64,000 nucleotides of DNA. It comes from Clostridia bacterium. GTDB lineage: Bacteria > Bacillota > Clostridia > Lachnospirales > Lachnospiraceae. The DNA is taken from the NCBI GenBank assembly GCA_910575245.1, contig CAJTEN010000024.1:21384-85383 (forward strand). The letters are read 5' to 3'. Of this stretch, positions 1 through 8,008 are shown piece after piece. The translations under genes were made by a program, and so were the position numbers. The notes under the pieces were generated by a model. The model was not told the origin of the DNA and made no database searches. It was given only the letters and a program-made list of their open reading frames with translations. Position 1 is the first letter of the stretch. Every line of letters starts with the position of its first letter.

Positions 1-6
1 GGGCGC

Positions 7-39
7 AAAAAAACAGGAAACCTTTTCTTGATTTCCTGT
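7..39 (-). terminator. Rho-independent terminator of the YoaP-type acetyltransferase gene
   Basis: On the minus strand an 8-bp stem (bases 32-39 with 13-20) is followed by a run of seven T (complement of 7-13). It sits about 70 bp past the stop of the gene starting at 854. Confidence 0.7.
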
Positions 40-107
40 CTTGGTGTGCCGTTCTATGTAACAGCGATTGTTATATTTTCTGTTGACTATAATCTACAAA
101 CGGAAAA

Positions 108-854
108 TTACTTTTCTAATAATTTCAAAAACCTCTTATCATTCATCTGCTCGTTTGTAATATAGTTACCATCTAAAAATAATGCATAAGTTGTAATTGG
201 TGTTGGAGCGTTTTGTGCGTCCTCCTTGTTCTGTAAGTGAACCGACTTGAATTGTATAGATTTTTCTTTCGCAATGTTTTCAATTACAGGAACGTATTTT
301 GCATTAAACGGACACTGATTGGTGTAATACAGAACATATCCCCTCTCATCAATATGAGGGTGCTTTGCACATTCTTTGAATTTTGGCAATAAAGCATTTT
401 CGGTAAAAGATAAATGCCATAACTGAATACCATTATCCGCTTCATCGCTGACGGCAAACCCTTTGTATTTTAAAAATTTAGGGTCTGCCAGAAATGGTTT
501 TTTCTTTGCCGCAGATAATATACATAGTCCTTTTTTTTCTTTGTTTTTGCTATCCTCAATGCAAATATTCAGTAGTTCCGCCCCATAGCCATGTCCTTTA
601 AAAGAACCGGCTACCCATAAACAGTCAATATACATATAGCCATCTGCGACAATGGGATTCCAAGCATTTTCAGCGGGTATATATTCAATAAAACACTTTC
701 CCCGTTGTTCACTTTTTAAAAAAACCAAACCATCATCAAAACGTTCTTTTAACCATTCTTTTTTTGATGACACTTGAATATCATTATTGTTTGAAATTGC
801 ACAACATATATGCTCTTTTTCTATATTCTCATTTGTTACTCTGATATATTCCAT
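108..854 (-). CDS. GNAT acetyltransferase with C-terminal YoaP domain
   Basis: The 248-residue protein has an N-terminal GNAT fold (acetyl-CoA binding around a VAGSFKGHGYGAELL stretch) and a C-terminal YoaP-like region of about 80 residues with YYTNQCPF, resembling a thioredoxin-like segment. Proteins of this kind are predicted small-molecule or peptide N-acetyltransferases; the substrate is unknown. An in-frame ATG lies 30 codons further upstream, but only the ATG at 854 has a good ribosome site (AGAGGTG, about 6 bases away). It is a single gene with its own terminator, in AT-rich accessory DNA next to conjugative-element genes, so it is probably horizontally acquired cargo. Confidence 0.8.
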   Translation of the reverse strand: MEYIRVTNENIEKEHICCAISNNNDIQVSSKKEWLKERFDDGLVFLKSEQRGKCFIEYIPAENAWNPIVADGYMYIDCLWVAGSFKGHGYGAELLNICIEDSKNKEKKGLCILSAAKKKPFLADPKFLKYKGFAVSDEADNGIQLWHLSFTENALLPKFKECAKHPHIDERGYVLYYTNQCPFNAKYVPVIENIAKEKSIQFKSVHLQNKEDAQNAPTPITTYALFLDGNYITNEQMNDKRFLKLLEK

Positions 855-924
855 AAGCACACCTCTGTAATTTTTTAGCGTTGCTCTATTATACCTCCAT
901 TTTTTCAAAAATGAAAGCAATTCC

Positions 925-953
925 TTATACTTCCTGCCCATCAAAACGAAATT
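925..953 (-). pseudogene. 3' end of split conjugative-element helix-turn-helix gene
   Basis: Read on the minus strand and joined to 2825-3008, this piece restores the C-terminal residues KFRFDGQEV and a TAA stop (925-927). The group II intron 954-2824 separates the two halves. Joined, they give about 70 residues, the usual size of this Tn916-type HTH family (from memory). Confidence 0.75.
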
Positions 954-1432
954 GTGCGCCCAGACGAAGGGCGGGTAGTCTAGCAGGTGAGAAGCCTGTC
1001 TGCGAAGGTCTAACCAACCAGCAGTAGCGAGTCTTGGGTGGGCTGCAGTAATGTTGCCTGCTAAGCGTAGACAGCGAGAAAATAGGGAAAGTGATTGAGC
1101 CCCGAAATTTTGACATTCGGAGGGCTGACGCTCTAATTTCGGCGGAAAGCAACACAGGCGGCATTGCTATGGTGAGATGAAGCCTGCTTCTGCGGGGTCA
1201 AAGAGCTTTTCATGTTTTACATTGCGACTATCCAGTCAACTGGGGAGAGCCTGATGTCCCTTGTTTTCAAGTATGGCGGACAACGCTGAAACGGAGGATG
1301 CCAAACGGATGTCAGGCAGTCGGATAGCTTCATAGTACCGAAGAAGCCGGGTAATTCCGGTGGAGGGAAGGGGGCTATATAATAACAGTCTCTCTGAGGG
1401 CACATCAGCCGTACTCAGGGGCGGAGGTACTG

Positions 1433-2731
1433 ATGAAAACGAAATTGGAGAGAATAGCAGACAAATCGGCTCATGAGCCGAAACCGGAATTCACATCTTT
1501 GTACCATCTGATAAATAAAGAACTGCTAATGCAATGCCACAGGGAACTGGATGGCAGCAAGGCAGTGGGGATTGATGAAGTGACGAAGAAAGAATACGGG
1601 GAGAACCTGGAACAGAACATCGAGGGGCTTGTAGAAAGGCTGAAAAGGAAGTCATATAAGCCACAGCCATCGCTCCGGGTATACATTCCGAAAAGCAATG
1701 GGAAACTGCGTCCGCTGGGGATTGCAAGTTACGAGGACAAAATAGTCCAGCTGGCTTTGAAGAAGGTACTTGAAGCAATTTATGAGCCGAGATTTCTAAA
1801 CTGTATGTACGGATTCAGACCAAACAGGGGATGCCATGGGGCAGTGAAGGAACTGTATAAGAGGCTGAATTTCACGAAGATATGCTATATCGTGGATGCA
1901 GACATTAAAGGTTTCTTTGACCATATGAAGCACGACTGGATAATGAAATTCCTGAATCTATACATCAAAGACCCGAATATCCTCTGGCTGGTGAACAAAT
2001 ACCTGAAAGCCGGGGTGATGGATGAGGGAAAGCTGGTAGAAAACGAGGAAGGTTCAGCACAGGGAAACATCATCAGTCCAATCCTTGCGAACATCTATAT
2101 GCACAATGTCCTTACACTATGGTACAAGTTTATCATAGCCAAAGAGAGCAGGGGCGAGAACTTCCTGATTGTCTATGCAGATGATTTCATTGCGGGATTC
2201 CAGTACAAATGGGAAGCGGAGAAATATTATAAGCTTCTTAAGGAACGAATGGAAAAGTTCGGACTGGAACTGGAGGAAAGCAAGAGCAGGATGCTGGAAA
2301 GCGGAGGATATCTGGCAAAATCGAAGCAGAAACGCGGAGAATCAACAAGGCTGGAAACCTTCGACTTTCTGGGATTTACATTTTACTGTGGACAGACAAG
2401 GAAAGGAACCGCATGGATGATGCCGAAAACGAGCAGTAAGAAATTCCGGCAGAAACTGAAGGACATAAAAGTCTGGCTGTACGCTAATCGAGACCAGAAA
2501 CTAAAGAAACTGATGGGAATGCTCAATCTGAAACTGACAGGGCACTACAGGTATTATGGTGTCAGTTTCAACGGAAGGATGATAAGCAACTTCAAACAGC
2601 AGGTAAGAGAAATGCTGTTCAAGGTTCTGAACCGAAGGAGCAACAGGAAGAGCTATACACGGGAAGGGTTCATAGAAATGCTGAAATATTATCCACTGGT
2701 AATGCCGAAGATATATGTCAGCTTATTCTGA
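1433..2731 (+). CDS. ltrA: Group II intron reverse transcriptase/maturase (LtrA-like)
   Basis: The 432-residue protein carries the RT fingers/palm blocks, including YGFRPNRGCH, the QGNIISPILANIYM block and the catalytic YADDF motif near residue 246, followed by an X/maturase region. It ends at the X domain without the HNH endonuclease of LtrA (about 599 residues), so it belongs to the endonuclease-less maturases, which typically insert using replication-fork or lagging-strand primers. The family binds its own intron RNA, aids splicing and copies the intron into DNA. The ATG follows GGGGCGGAGG at good spacing. There is no frameshift or stop, so it is probably functional. Confidence 0.92.
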   Translation: MKTKLERIADKSAHEPKPEFTSLYHLINKELLMQCHRELDGSKAVGIDEVTKKEYGENLEQNIEGLVERLKRKSYKPQPSLRVYIPKSNGKLRPLGIASYEDKIVQLALKKVLEAIYEPRFLNCMYGFRPNRGCHGAVKELYKRLNFTKICYIVDADIKGFFDHMKHDWIMKFLNLYIKDPNILWLVNKYLKAGVMDEGKLVENEEGSAQGNIISPILANIYMHNVLTLWYKFIIAKESRGENFLIVYADDFIAGFQYKWEAEKYYKLLKERMEKFGLELEESKSRMLESGGYLAKSKQKRGESTRLETFDFLGFTFYCGQTRKGTAWMMPKTSSKKFRQKLKDIKVWLYANRDQKLKKLMGMLNLKLTGHYRYYGVSFNGRMISNFKQQVREMLFKVLNRRSNRKSYTREGFIEMLKYYPLVMPKIYVSLF

Positions 2732-2752
2732 AACTGTAAATGTTATTATGAA

Positions 2753-2785
2753 GAGCCGTGTGCGGGAAAGCCGCACGCACGGATC
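2753..2785 (+). ncRNA. Group II intron domain V
   Basis: A 33-nt hairpin opens GAGCCGTG and closes CACGGATC, with the GAAA tetraloop between TGCGG and CCGCA. It has the conserved size and shape of domain V, the catalytic core. Domain VI follows (about 2787-2824). Confidence 0.85.
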
Positions 2786-2824
2786 TGTGAGGGGCTGGCA
2801 TCGTGAGGTGCCTGTCTACTCGAC

Positions 2825-3008
2825 TGAATAGGGAAGCAACAAGCCGCTGTTTTATGCTGTCCTCGGTATCTCTGTCGATATGCCCGTTTTCAATGGCGGC
2901 AATTCGGATACGCTTGCTGTAATGCCGTAAAACCTCGTCCACGGCTTCCGGCTCTCCGCTGGTTGCCCGGACAATCGTTTCATAGGGCAAAAGGTTCGGA
3001 TTCCCCAT
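2825..3008 (-). pseudogene. 5' part of Tn916/Tn1549-type helix-turn-helix gene split by a group II intron
   Basis: The reading frame starts MGNPNLLPYETIVRATSGEP and matches the short HTH proteins that follow the sigma-like regulator in Tn916/Tn1549-family conjugative elements (recognised from memory). The host frame now runs 33 codons into antisense intron sequence before a stop at 2718, giving a 96-residue chimera whose last residues are foreign. The start overlaps the end of the upstream sigma-factor gene by 29 bp, so the two were translated as a pair. The DNA-binding core may still fold, but the natural C-terminus is lost. Confidence 0.8.
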
Positions 3009-3438
3009 GTGAAAGCACCTCCATTTCTTTATGCAGGAGCTGTAAAGTCCTGCGGATTAGATACCCGGTCGTACTCCGGCAGCGTCCGTACATTTCCCCG
3101 ATTTCCTGTTGTGTATAATCTCCGAAAAAGTAAAGGAAAATGATTTCCCGGTTTCTCTCCGGCAGAGATAACAGGGCGGCGGCAAGCTCCCCATTGGTGA
3201 GGATAACTGTCTGACCGCATATCGTTATAGGGTGTTCTTCATAGGGTGCTTCAAAATATTCGTCTGTTGTGCCTAAAGGGTAAAACTTTTCTTCTGTGAG
3301 GTATTCAAGGGATATTTCTTTTTGCCGCCGCCTGCTCCTGTCACGCCATGCGTTGATAGCCGCAAAGCGTATGACGGTCTTGCAATAGCCATTGAAAGTA
3401 TACATGATGTGTTCTCTGTATGCTTCTGTGCAAGGCAT
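2980..3438 (-). CDS. Sigma-70-like regulator of a conjugative element (Tn916 Orf7-like)
   Basis: The 152-residue protein has a sigma-70 region 4 helix-turn-helix near its end (ALLSLPERNREIIFLYFFGD then YTQQEIGEMYGRCRSTTGYL). Such short sigma-like proteins control transfer or excision genes in Tn916/Tn1549-type elements. The start ATG follows AAGGGGGA at 8 bases. It overlaps the next gene (helix-turn-helix, intron-disrupted) by 29 bp. No integrase, excisionase or relaxase lies beside it here, so it is probably a stranded fragment of a larger element. Confidence 0.8.
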   Translation of the reverse strand: MPCTEAYREHIMYTFNGYCKTVIRFAAINAWRDRSRRRQKEISLEYLTEEKFYPLGTTDEYFEAPYEEHPITICGQTVILTNGELAAALLSLPERNREIIFLYFFGDYTQQEIGEMYGRCRSTTGYLIRRTLQLLHKEMEVLSHGESEPFAL

Positions 3439-3529
3439 AGATGATTCCCCCTTTCTCCCACATAGGGCGGTGCATGGTTTACAGTTACATTGTTATAATT
3501 CAAAGGACATTTTAATCTATTGTTCCTTG

Positions 3530-3626
3530 ATTATCATTTCCATGTTACGCTCTTTTATTTTTTTGTTTGGAATAGTGTGATGCTGGTGGTCTATCTTTTG
3601 CTTTCTATTTACGCATCTTTACTGTA
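3530..3626 (-). pseudogene. Decayed copy of the small conjugative-element gene at 5241-5444
   Basis: Minus-strand translation gives YSKDA, then after a frame change RKQKIDHQHHTIPN. The intact neighbour reads YSKEAS and RKQEIDRQHHTIPN in one frame. The DNA also matches directly (GGAATAGTGTGATGCTGG versus GGAATAGTATGGTGCTGG). The N-terminal half is not visible, so this looks like a truncated, frameshifted duplicate. Confidence 0.55.
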
Positions 3627-3634
3627 TATATAAT

Positions 3635-4168
3635 TTATAAATTATTATTTAATTTGGCATATACATACGTATCTTTCCAAATTGCATTTCCAGTTTCATC
3701 TCTCCAAAAATATACATTCTTTCTAAAATGAGCTTCACGCTGAAATTCTAATGCTTCAAGTAATTTCCATGAATTCTTATTGTTGGGGTCACATTCTGCG
3801 TATATCCTATGAACCCCATTTGAAAATGCCTGTTTAATTAAGGCTTTGCAACTTTCAGCAGCATAACCATTTCCCCAATAATTTTGATTAAATACATATC
3901 CTATTTCCAGTGCTTCAAAATCACGTTTTCCCATATAAACGTTTCCAATCATTTTGTGCGAATTTTTCAACTCGACAGCAATCATTTCATCTGTACTTAT
4001 GCGCCATTTAAGATTTTCTTTTGCTTCATCAAAAGATAGCGGTTTATATGGTTCATATTTCACAACTTCTTTATCAGATAAATATTCAAACAAGTCCTGT
4101 ATATCTTCTTTTGTGTATCTTCTTAAAATCAATCTTTCTGATTCGGCTACGATTATTTTGTTCTCCAT
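3635..4168 (-). CDS. GNAT N-acetyltransferase, RimJ/RimL type
   Basis: The 177-residue protein is a single GNAT domain of the Acetyltransf_3 kind, with LILRRYTKEDIQDLFEYL at the N-terminus and acetyl-CoA-binding NYWGNGYAAESCKALI near residues 95-110. Relatives acetylate protein N-termini, antibiotics or polyamines; the target cannot be told from the sequence. It lies in AT-rich accessory DNA (about 33% GC by eye) with no co-directional partner closer than 150 bp. Confidence 0.8.
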   Translation of the reverse strand: MENKIIVAESERLILRRYTKEDIQDLFEYLSDKEVVKYEPYKPLSFDEAKENLKWRISTDEMIAVELKNSHKMIGNVYMGKRDFEALEIGYVFNQNYWGNGYAAESCKALIKQAFSNGVHRIYAECDPNNKNSWKLLEALEFQREAHFRKNVYFWRDETGNAIWKDTYVYAKLNNNL

Positions 4169-4287
4169 GTCATTCTCTCCTTACGCTCCTTATATTGTTC
4201 TGTGAAAGTTATAGAAATTTCTATTTTCTCCACATGAAATAGTATAATCTATTTTATTACTGATAGGGGAACGATTTGAATTTATAA

Positions 4288-4325
4288 TAAAAGATGTGCC
4301 ACATTTTTACATGGCACATCTTTTT
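4288..4325 (-). terminator. Strong hairpin terminator downstream of the CD3324-family gene
   Basis: A perfect 12-bp stem (4290-4301 with 4312-4323) is flanked by T-rich sequence on both strands. On the minus strand it directly follows the stop of the gene at 4327. It may act in both directions. Confidence 0.75.
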
Positions 4326-4326
4326 G

Positions 4327-4605
4327 TTATAAGTTCTTTGTTTTTTCCTGTCTTACAATTCTTTGAATACTTTTTTCTACAAGAAAATACTTTTGGGAGA
4401 GTTGCTTAATTGAAAGCCCGCTAATATATTCCATGTAGATATTTGTATTTCGTATAGATAGTTCTCTTTTTGCCAAAGTATCCACTTTTCGTCCTTTTCT
4501 CTTAGGTTCCGATTTAGGGATATAGATAATCTGACCATCTACATAGCATTGTATCTGCTTAATTATCTCCATTGGCAATACATCTTTTGCACTTATATAG
4601 TTCAT
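4327..4605 (-). CDS. CD3324-family small DNA-binding protein
   Basis: The 92-residue protein begins MNYISAKDVLPMEIIKQIQC and has a basic centre (KRKGRKVD) followed by a C-terminal helix-turn-helix like that of resolvases or Mor regulators (GLSIKQLSQKYFLVEKSIQR). This matches the CD3324 family of Clostridia, function unknown, often near mobile elements. A GTG three codons upstream is possible, but AGGAGG is 8 bases from the ATG at 4605, which is chosen. It is monocistronic with a strong terminator. Confidence 0.75.
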   Translation of the reverse strand: MNYISAKDVLPMEIIKQIQCYVDGQIIYIPKSEPKRKGRKVDTLAKRELSIRNTNIYMEYISGLSIKQLSQKYFLVEKSIQRIVRQEKTKNL

Positions 4606-4834
4606 GTGTTGCACCTCCTAAAGAAATTATTTAGGATAAGCATGAACTATCACTTTTTAGTTTTTTTGCAATAGCTCATGCTATGCAACTTTTGTTCTAC
4701 TCATAAATTAATCTTACCTCCCTTGCTAAAAAATATTATATATCTAAAAGCAGTTAAAATCAATGCTCAATTTGTTATACTATCTATCAACCTCTGATAT
4801 ATAAAGAATTGGGCGATTCCGTAGTAGTCGGCAT

Positions 4835-5137
4835 TGTGGGAAAATCTAAACTTTTGGATTTTCCCACAAATCCAAACTTAGGAGAAATCCAAACTTTCTT
4901 TTGTAACTCCTTTATTCAAGGCATTTTCTGATAGAAAAGTTTGGGTTTTGTTTTGCCCTTCTCTTGTCAAAAATGAAAATAAATTGATTGAAACAGAGCT
5001 AAATAGCAATATTTTACTTATTTTGTCATAATTAGAGTATTGCGCTTTGTGAAATGAAATCCAAACTTTTTCCGGCAAGAATCCCCTGTTATCAAGCCGT
5101 TTTCAGAGAAGTTTGGATTTTATATAAGTTTGGATTT
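4835..5137. repeat. Iteron-like cluster A: seven copies of AAATCCAAACTT in both orientations plus a 12-bp-stem hairpin
   Basis: Between the genes at 4605 and 5241 (about 635 bp) I see no coding sequence, but a cluster of 12-mers. Forward-type copies lie at 4868, 4885 and 5057 (one variant at 4843), inverted copies AAGTTTGG(A/G)TTT at 4937, 5109 and 5126. The first lies in the loop of a hairpin with perfect arms 4835-4846 and 4857-4868. Some copies are preceded by a related spacer (TCAAGGCATTTTCT; TCAAGCCGTTTTCA). The layout resembles replication iterons or a recombinase/relaxase binding region. No function is shown. Confidence 0.65.
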
Positions 5138-5240
5138 GTGCGTAATGTGTATAACTGGCTATCTCATGGAATTGTGGGTAACTCTGTTTGCAGGACGTGG
5201 GAAAGCTGCACTTTAGCTTTTCCATGTGTTGTGAATAGAG

Positions 5241-5444
5241 TTATCCATGATTCCATAGCCTGTTATGCACATTTCCATAATGCTTGTCTTTTGGTCTTTG
5301 GTTGCTTTGGTTCGGAATAGTATGGTGCTGGCGGTCTATCTCTTGTTTTCGGTTGCTTGCTTCTTTACTATACATGAGCATTTCAACAACGGTTGCATAA
5401 ACCGCTCCATTGGCCTTTGGCGTTGAGTATGCAATGTAAGCCAT
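5241..5444 (-). CDS. Small hypothetical protein of conjugative-element type
   Basis: The 67-residue product begins MAYIAYSTPKANGAVYATVV and ends in a basic, Gln/His-rich tail. I recall similar short ORFs in clostridial conjugative elements but know no function. An ATG lies three codons upstream, right against AGGAGG; the ATG at 5444 is 9 bases from AGGAGG and fits better. A clear promoter with TATAAT and a perfect palindrome precede it (5461-5513), and a decayed copy lies at 3530-3626, both of which support a real gene. Confidence 0.6.
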   Translation of the reverse strand: MAYIAYSTPKANGAVYATVVEMLMYSKEASNRKQEIDRQHHTIPNQSNQRPKDKHYGNVHNRLWNHG

Positions 5445-5460
5445 CCTGCTCATCCTCCTG

Positions 5461-5513
5461 TGTAGTTGGAATAATTACAACTACATTATAACAGGATTAA
5501 GGCAAGCATTCAA
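5461..5513 (-). promoter_or_regulatory. Promoter (TTGAAT-17-TATAAT) with overlapping palindromic operator
   Basis: On the minus strand, -35 TTGAAT (5508-5513), a 17-bp spacer and -10 TATAAT (5485-5490) point at the gene starting at 5444. Directly downstream of the -10 lies a palindrome with 8-bp arms, TGTAGTTG and CAACTACA (5461-5485). That is a typical repressor position. A further half site CCAACTACAATTGG lies near 5555-5568. Confidence 0.65.
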
Positions 5514-5596
5514 CCTAAAGTATTGTATTTACTGGTAATTTTACCCCCTTCTTCCAATTGTAGTTGGAAAAGTAGTGGGAACTATAGCTAAATCAT

Positions 5597-5741
5597 GCTC
5601 CCTGCTGTCCGCCAGATATTCGCCAGCAGAGGCATATTCCATGATCCCGCACTCGGTATCCTGTTTCCTTATGAGTGAAATAAGATACGACCTTATATTT
5701 TTTTCATCATCACATACCGCAATTTTTACCGTGTCTGCCAC
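5597..5741 (-). pseudogene. N-terminal fragment of a LytTR-type response regulator
   Basis: The frame opens with VKIAVCDDEKNIRSYL, a receiver-domain start with the acidic DD pair. Homology stops after about 48 residues (SREHD), where LFLDI with the phosphoacceptor would follow; unrelated sequence then runs to a stop at 5541. The start appears to be GTG at 5741. It is similar to, but not the same as, the intact regulator at 10759-11484, so it is a relic of a second system. Its LytTR-type operator (5794-5824) is still present. Confidence 0.75.
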
Positions 5742-5793
5742 CTCCAGTCTTCAACTAACTTATCGGAAAAATAAAAGAAATTTCTAACGCCTA

Positions 5794-5824
5794 TTACGTG
5801 AATGGTTAATCTGGTTACGTGAAT
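5794..5824 (-). promoter_or_regulatory. Putative LytTR-type binding site: two direct repeats, 21-bp period
   Basis: ATTCACGTAA occurs twice on the minus strand, with exactly 21 bp from repeat to repeat. Two direct repeats one to two helical turns apart are the hallmark of AgrA/LytTR regulators. The pair is about 53 bp upstream of the truncated regulator's start at 5741, as for an autoregulated system. Confidence 0.55.
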
Positions 5825-5958
5825 CACAGATTTTTTGTTATTTTAATGTAAAAACACCCCTAAAGTTTTTCGACATTCGTCCGATAAGCCCACCCGCATA
5901 TTCCCCTTCCAAATAATTTCCCTTATCAGGCCGCCCGGCCTGCCTGCGGAAATAGCAG

Positions 5959-5997
5959 ACCGCCGCATATGGCGGATGATGGCCATAGTACGGCGGT
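5959..5997 (-). terminator. GC-rich hairpin downstream of the ABC permease gene
   Basis: The arms ACCGCCG..ATATGGC and GCCATA..CGGCGGT pair around a short loop, about 50 bp past the permease stop at 6044. There is no clear T-run after it, so termination is only possible. Confidence 0.4.
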
Positions 5998-6043
5998 TAG
6001 CTTTTGTGTATTTCTTCATAAATCCTAAACTTCATCTTACCAT

Positions 6044-8008
6044 TCATCGTTTTTTAATAGTAATTCTTGCATACAGCATAATTGTTCCAATATAGTACAA
6101 AATGAAAAACACAAAGAACAAACCAACAGCAATACCTATCTGTTTCATTCCGGCAGCAACAGAAATTATTTGAACCATTCCACCTGCATCCCGGACAATG
6201 CGGCCTGTCATCATCGGGAAAACCAAAATATCTATAAAAGCCACCGGAAGAACCGGGAGAAAATAAAGCAACGCCACCTGCTTCTTCATCATCTTTTTTT
6301 GCTGCTCCTGCCCAACACCAAGATAATCTAAAATCTGGTAGCTATTTACTTCATTTTTTGCTTCGCTCAAAATCTGTACTGAAAGAATCGTGCAGGCAAC
6401 AGCACTGAGTACAAAGGCCAGATAGAGCAGCGGAAAAACCGTATATACAGCCATGGATGCAGAACGGTTCCGCACCCCTGTCTTTGAAATGATGCTGATA
6501 CCGGAACCGATTGTCTCCATTTCCCTGATCTCTGATAATGGCAGTTCGCTTTGGGTATCTACTGCCATAACGCACGTGTGAAAATCCAGCCCGGAAAGCG
6601 CCCTGTCCGGAACAATGACCAATACACCGTTCCCGTTTCCCTTCGATTCCTGCTGCATAAAATCCTCACTGTAAATCCCGTCAAAACGATATTGAGCATC
6701 CCCTATTATCAAAAACGGGGACTGCCCTATATAATCTGCAAGCGGCGCGATACCTGGTTCGGTACAGTGCAGGACATAGGAACCGCTGTCAATCTGAATC
6801 TGCGGCAAATCCAGCATATCCCGCAGCCTGTTATAATCACTTATGCACATAAAGATATCTTCATCGTTGCCCGAAATGTAAAATCCCATTTTCCCCTGAA
6901 CCATATTTTTTGTCTGTTGATAAAAAGTATCATCATGGCTGGTATAAAGGCTGTATCCATAACTGCTTTCCAATTCGTGGTTCTCGTCCAGATAAGACAG
7001 ATACGGAGAAAAATCTGCGTTTTCTTCATCCTTGAAAAAAGCTATGTCAAAAGCAACTGCCTCGACACGGCTGTCAACCTTATCCATAAAACAAATCGCC
7101 CAGCCAACAGCTAATAGCGCGACCATTACCAGCATAGACGCCTCTGCCATAAGGGGCAGCATGGAACGCATTTTTGCAGTGAGCTGCCTGTACAGGAAAA
7201 GGCGGCTGCCACGGTATTTCCATTCATCGCTTTTCAAGCATGAAAGCAGCCGCCGGAAAAGCAAAACAAAAAATCCATAAACGGAAACAACAAGGAACGT
7301 GACAGCAAGGACATTCACAATATCCGGCAGATTCCTGACAGCGGAAAGCACCATAACCGCTATCCCTACGATTCCCAATAATACTGACAGCAACTCCATG
7401 GGTGTGCTGTCCTTCGCCTCCCCGCTTCCATCCCCGCTGGCTGCCTTATCAAAGTAAATCAATTCCCGTACATTAAGTTTCCGAACCGCCCGCTTTACCC
7501 TTACAGAAGAGATACCTAAGATCGCCCCCATATAAAACAGGGTCAGGATAACCGCCTCTGCTGACACTTCAAAGGAAAAACTGAACGGAACCGCATACAT
7601 CCTGCATATTACGGCCTTAACAGCCTGAAAAAACCACGTTCCAAGGAATAGGCCGGCAGCAAGGATGAATCCGTGGATTGACCTGTTCTCTCTGAGGAAT
7701 ATCCCCGCTATATCCTCATTTTCAATCCCCAGCAGCATATACAGCCCAAATTCCCTGCTTCTCCGTTTTAATATAAACACTGTGATATGGTTTACCAGCG
7801 CACCCATGATGAAGACCACCATGATACTGACCACGACAATCAAAAACGGCAGGATTGATGGTTCTTTTATTATGGCGGAAATTTCTTCTGAAAACACAAC
7901 CATATTAAATGACAGCATCAAGACCACGGTGATGACCAGCGTAATGATATAAATAATGTAATCCATCGCCTGCCTTTTCGCATTTCTCTTGGACAACTTT
8001 TTCAGCAT
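6044..8008 (-). CDS. ABC transporter permease, FtsX/BceB-like
   Basis: The 654-residue membrane protein has an N-terminal segment, FtsX-type transmembrane groups, a large extracytoplasmic domain (about residues 300-510) and a C-terminal group of three segments, the BceB/VraG-like layout. Such permeases, with their ATPase, sense or remove antimicrobial peptides and lantibiotics, usually under a linked two-component system. The start overlaps the ATPase gene by 7 bp (8002-8008). The neighbouring LytTR/AgrC-like system upstream is the likely regulator. Substrate unknown. Confidence 0.85.
   Translation of the reverse strand: MLKKLSKRNAKRQAMDYIIYIITLVITVVLMLSFNMVVFSEEISAIIKEPSILPFLIVVVSIMVVFIMGALVNHITVFILKRRSREFGLYMLLGIENEDIAGIFLRENRSIHGFILAAGLFLGTWFFQAVKAVICRMYAVPFSFSFEVSAEAVILTLFYMGAILGISSVRVKRAVRKLNVRELIYFDKAASGDGSGEAKDSTPMELLSVLLGIVGIAVMVLSAVRNLPDIVNVLAVTFLVVSVYGFFVLLFRRLLSCLKSDEWKYRGSRLFLYRQLTAKMRSMLPLMAEASMLVMVALLAVGWAICFMDKVDSRVEAVAFDIAFFKDEENADFSPYLSYLDENHELESSYGYSLYTSHDDTFYQQTKNMVQGKMGFYISGNDEDIFMCISDYNRLRDMLDLPQIQIDSGSYVLHCTEPGIAPLADYIGQSPFLIIGDAQYRFDGIYSEDFMQQESKGNGNGVLVIVPDRALSGLDFHTCVMAVDTQSELPLSEIREMETIGSGISIISKTGVRNRSASMAVYTVFPLLYLAFVLSAVACTILSVQILSEAKNEVNSYQILDYLGVGQEQQKKMMKKQVALLYFLPVLPVAFIDILVFPMMTGRIVRDAGGMVQIISVAAGMKQIGIAVGLFFVFFILYYIGTIMLYARITIKKR

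Larger units (their letters stand above)
954..2824 (+). mobile_element. Group II intron (about 1.87 kb), antisense to the gene it interrupts
   Basis: The 5' boundary GTGCGCC matches the GUGYG start of group II introns. A maturase lies in the 3' half, and domains V and VI follow at 2753-2824, ending in CGAC. Removing 954-2824 restores an open frame across the flanks on the minus strand (ends CTATTCA / AATTTCG), which fixes the boundaries to within about a base. The intron points to the plus strand whereas the split gene is on the minus strand, so the gene's own transcript cannot be repaired by splicing. The element seems complete: a structured 5' region of about 480 bp, the ORF and the catalytic 3' domains. 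Confidence 0.9.

Noticed and set aside
4835..5137. CRISPR array
   Set aside because: The 12-bp repeats are in both orientations with irregular spacing, and no cas genes are present.
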